Source: JAUIAI01 sp049680625 (GTDB lineage: Bacteria; Pseudomonadota; Gammaproteobacteria; Burkholderiales; Burkholderiaceae_E). From it: DNA of 42,190 nucleotides. Numbering within the stretch: the stretch's first letter is position 1; each line of letters starts with the position of its first letter. This document shows positions 40,474 to 42,190 of the stretch, one piece after another. The translations under genes were made by a program, and so were the position numbers. A model generated the notes under the pieces. That model was not told the origin of the DNA. It did not search any database and was given only the letters and a program-made list of their open reading frames with translations. The stretch spans positions 1-42,190 of the forward strand of contig JBAUID010000086.1 of NCBI GenBank assembly GCA_049680625.1, given 5' to 3'.

Positions 40474-41478
40474 ATGAAGAGTCGAATTTCCCGTATCGCG
40501 TTTGGTGCGTTGATTGCACTGAGTACCACCCTTGTCCATGCAGAAGAGCTGGTAGCAAAGTTGTCTTATCACTGGGCGCCCAAACATCCGGCAGCCATCA
40601 ATGCTCAGAAGTACGCCGACGCCGTCAATGCCCGCCTCAAAGGCAAATTCCGTATTGATGTCTTTCCTGCCGGACAATTGTTTGGCATTCGCGAGGTGAT
40701 GGGCGCGATTGCGGCAGGTTCGGTTGAGCTGGGTGGGGTGGTTGGTGTTGTCAGTTTCCCGTCGATCGATCGCAACTATGCTGTCACAACGTTTCCTGGC
40801 TTCTTCACCAGCTTTGAACAACAGCGAGAGTTTTTCACGAAAGATCCGGTTGGAAAGGGCATCTGGGACGGTCTGTTAGCCAAAACCCGCTCAATGGTTA
40901 TTGCGCATAACCCGGTAGGACCGGTTGCTATTTACTCGACCAAAAAGAGCCTAGATAACGTCGAGTCACTGGCCGGGCTTAAAGCGCGGGTACTCACCAA
41001 TCCGGACCGGGCTCGCTGGAAAGGCGTTGGGGTGGGAAAAATGATTTCTCTGCCAACGCGGGAGGTTTACACCAGTCTTCAAAACGGCACGATCGACACC
41101 GTATCAACGGTACCGGCGGCGCTGAAGGCATACAGCTGGTGGGAGTTTCTCAATGCTGGCCAGCTGCCGTACAACTATTATTCCGATGCATACATCATGG
41201 CCAATAAGCCCTGGTTCGACAGCCTTCCTAAAGATATCCAGGCTGTCTTGCTTGAGGAAGGTGCTAAGACCGGCGTGACATCAACCAAAGAGATCATGGC
41301 GGCCTCGGAACAAATGAATAAAGAATTTGTCGAACGTGGCGGTAAAATCACGGTTCTTGAAGGTGCTGAGTTAGAAAAAATGCGCAAGCTCGAAGCCGAC
41401 AAAGTTGAACCAGCGCTGGCTGAAGAGGTGGACAAAGAGGTATTTGTCGCGCTGAAGAAGTTTGTCGGACAAAAGTAG
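40474..41478 (+). CDS. TRAP transporter periplasmic solute-binding protein (DctP family)
   Basis: A 334-residue periplasmic binding protein of the TRAP (DctP/TAXI-unrelated) family. A signal peptide begins MKSRISRIAFG and ends VHA before EELVAK. The family segments FPAGQLFGIREVMGAIAAGSVEL, LKARVLTNP and TREVYTSLQNGTIDT are present; the Arg in LKARVLTNP typically binds a carboxylate ligand. The start has GGAG 8 nt upstream; eleven in-frame codons further upstream are less likely. TRAP systems import organic acids with sodium. It is followed by the small permease gene. Confidence 0.93.
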   Translation: MKSRISRIAFGALIALSTTLVHAEELVAKLSYHWAPKHPAAINAQKYADAVNARLKGKFRIDVFPAGQLFGIREVMGAIAAGSVELGGVVGVVSFPSIDRNYAVTTFPGFFTSFEQQREFFTKDPVGKGIWDGLLAKTRSMVIAHNPVGPVAIYSTKKSLDNVESLAGLKARVLTNPDRARWKGVGVGKMISLPTREVYTSLQNGTIDTVSTVPAALKAYSWWEFLNAGQLPYNYYSDAYIMANKPWFDSLPKDIQAVLLEEGAKTGVTSTKEIMAASEQMNKEFVERGGKITVLEGAELEKMRKLEADKVEPALAEEVDKEVFVALKKFVGQK

Positions 41479-41520
41479 GGCGATTTTCCACTTACAAGAA
41501 ATACAACTCCAGACACCTCA

Positions 41521-42084
41521 ATGCAGATTCTGCGACGCTTCTTAACAGTATTGAGGTGGGTCAACTCGATCATCGAGAAGCTGGCCGTTGCCGCCGGTAT
41601 GGCGATTATTGCTTTTGCGGCCCTGGCTTTATTTGCGCAAGCCGTGGAGCGTCACACCACCGGACAGGGTTATGCCTGGATGAGTGACTTCCCCCCCTTT
41701 CTGGTGCCGTGGTGCGTATTTCCAATCATGGGTGTGTTGCTTCGTAATGATCGGCATATTACGGTCGAGATAGCGCCAACGATGCTTTCCGGGCGCGGCT
41801 TGTCTTTTTTGAATCTTTTGATCAGTCTGATCTGCTTGGTGGCTGGCGTCTATTTTTGCTGGACCGGCGTTCAGGCCGTAGCCTTCTTCAGCATGTTGGG
41901 TGAGTTAACCGAAACTGAAATTCGGATTCCATTTTGGTGGCTGTACGCGGCCTTTCCCGTTGGATTCGGAATTTTGGCGCTCTTCGCCCTGGAGCGAATA
42001 CTGCAGGAGCTTAGTCTATTGGCAGACGATACCGGTTTGTTGCCAGCCGGTCACGGGCCGCTGCCAGGTGAGGGCGACGCATGA
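41521..42084 (+). CDS. TRAP transporter small permease (DctQ)
   Basis: A 187-residue membrane protein with about four helices. FPPFLVPWCVFPIMGVLLRNDRHITVEI is characteristic of DctQ proteins. It joins the large permease to form the membrane part of the importer. Its stop overlaps the large permease start (ATGA). The C-terminal tail after the last helix (about 30 residues) is polar and cytoplasmic-looking. Confidence 0.92.
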   Translation: MQILRRFLTVLRWVNSIIEKLAVAAGMAIIAFAALALFAQAVERHTTGQGYAWMSDFPPFLVPWCVFPIMGVLLRNDRHITVEIAPTMLSGRGLSFLNLLISLICLVAGVYFCWTGVQAVAFFSMLGELTETEIRIPFWWLYAAFPVGFGILALFALERILQELSLLADDTGLLPAGHGPLPGEGDA

Positions 42085-42190
42085 TTGTTCCGGTCACCAT
42101 TCTGTCGGCTGTCTTGTTGTTGATCGCGGTGCCAATATTCCTCGTGTTTGGCATTGGCTCAAGCCTGATTGCCACCATTGAACTCAAGCA
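42081..42190 (+). CDS. TRAP transporter large permease (DctM), N-terminal fragment
   Basis: The ATG overlaps the DctQ stop by 4 nt, and GAGGG lies 6 nt upstream. The 36 visible codons encode a hydrophobic N-terminus (ILSAVLLLIAVPIFLVFGIG) as in DctM, the 12-helix ion-coupled subunit. The gene runs off the right edge. Confidence 0.85.
   Translation, partial: MIVPVTILSAVLLLIAVPIFLVFGIGSSLIATIELK

Noticed and set aside
1..42190. CRISPR arrays, insertion sequences, prophage genes or rRNA
   Set aside because: Reading both strands, I found no regular spacer arrays, transposase or integrase motifs, or rRNA-like stretches. The tandem repeats present are short and have no spacers.

Overview
This window looks like chromosomal DNA from a free-living, probably marine or aquatic, proteobacterium. 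A gammaproteobacterium is my best guess; nothing here fixes the lineage. The reasons are glutathione-based enzymes (gloB, a glutathione S-transferase, gamma-glutamyltranspeptidase), a 7TM-type GGDEF protein, a lysine-rich HU-like protein, a polar amino-acid ABC importer and a TRAP transporter. Genes are tightly packed, with many 1-4 nt stop/start overlaps. I see no insertion sequence, phage gene, CRISPR array or rRNA.

Layout. 0-2.1 kb, minus strand: thiE, then a class II aldolase coupled to a small Rieske protein. 2.4-6.5 kb, plus strand: a GNAT-type acyltransferase, a triple-PAS histidine kinase and a Sel1-repeat lipoprotein. 6.5-8.2 kb, minus: a class V aminotransferase coupled to a rhodanese. 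8.5-11 kb: an HU-like protein convergent with a membrane diguanylate cyclase. 11.2-12.8 kb, plus: glyoxalase II and a short-chain dehydrogenase.

12.9-20.8 kb is the most interesting part, a selenocysteine locus. On the minus strand selA, selB and the tRNA-Sec gene (selC) follow one another. Diverging from them is a plus-strand cluster: a conserved hypothetical protein, a UGSC-motif selenoprotein, a two-subunit ThDP-dependent decarboxylase-like enzyme and a class III CoA-transferase. The selenoprotein has an in-frame UGA (Sec94) followed by a good bacterial SECIS hairpin, so conventional gene calling would split it into two fragments. The machinery thus sits next to a gene that needs it. selD is not in the window. 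The 3' end of the tRNA-Sec gene is repeated in tandem just downstream.

20.8-28.4 kb, minus: one long operon for import and hydrolysis of a cyclic ureide or N-carbamoyl compound. Its order is solute-binding protein, ATPase, two permeases, N-carbamoyl-D-amino-acid hydrolase, flavin reductase-like protein, dihydropyrimidinase/hydantoinase, a small unknown protein and a CobW-type GTPase. A strong hairpin follows the binding-protein gene, which could set transporter stoichiometry. 28.7-37.3 kb, minus: an HI0933-type flavoprotein, a GST, a gamma-glutamyltranspeptidase, a Tat-exported multicopper oxidase, a transthyretin/HIU-hydrolase-like protein, a ThDP enzyme of the acetolactate synthase superfamily and an FMN-dependent alpha-hydroxyacid oxidase. 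37.3-42.2 kb: a divergent LysR regulator, a D-2-hydroxyacid dehydrogenase, a TauD/TfdA-type dioxygenase and a TRAP transporter (DctP, DctQ, start of DctM) cut by the window edge. The right half reads as a catabolic region for organic acids, amino acids and ureides.
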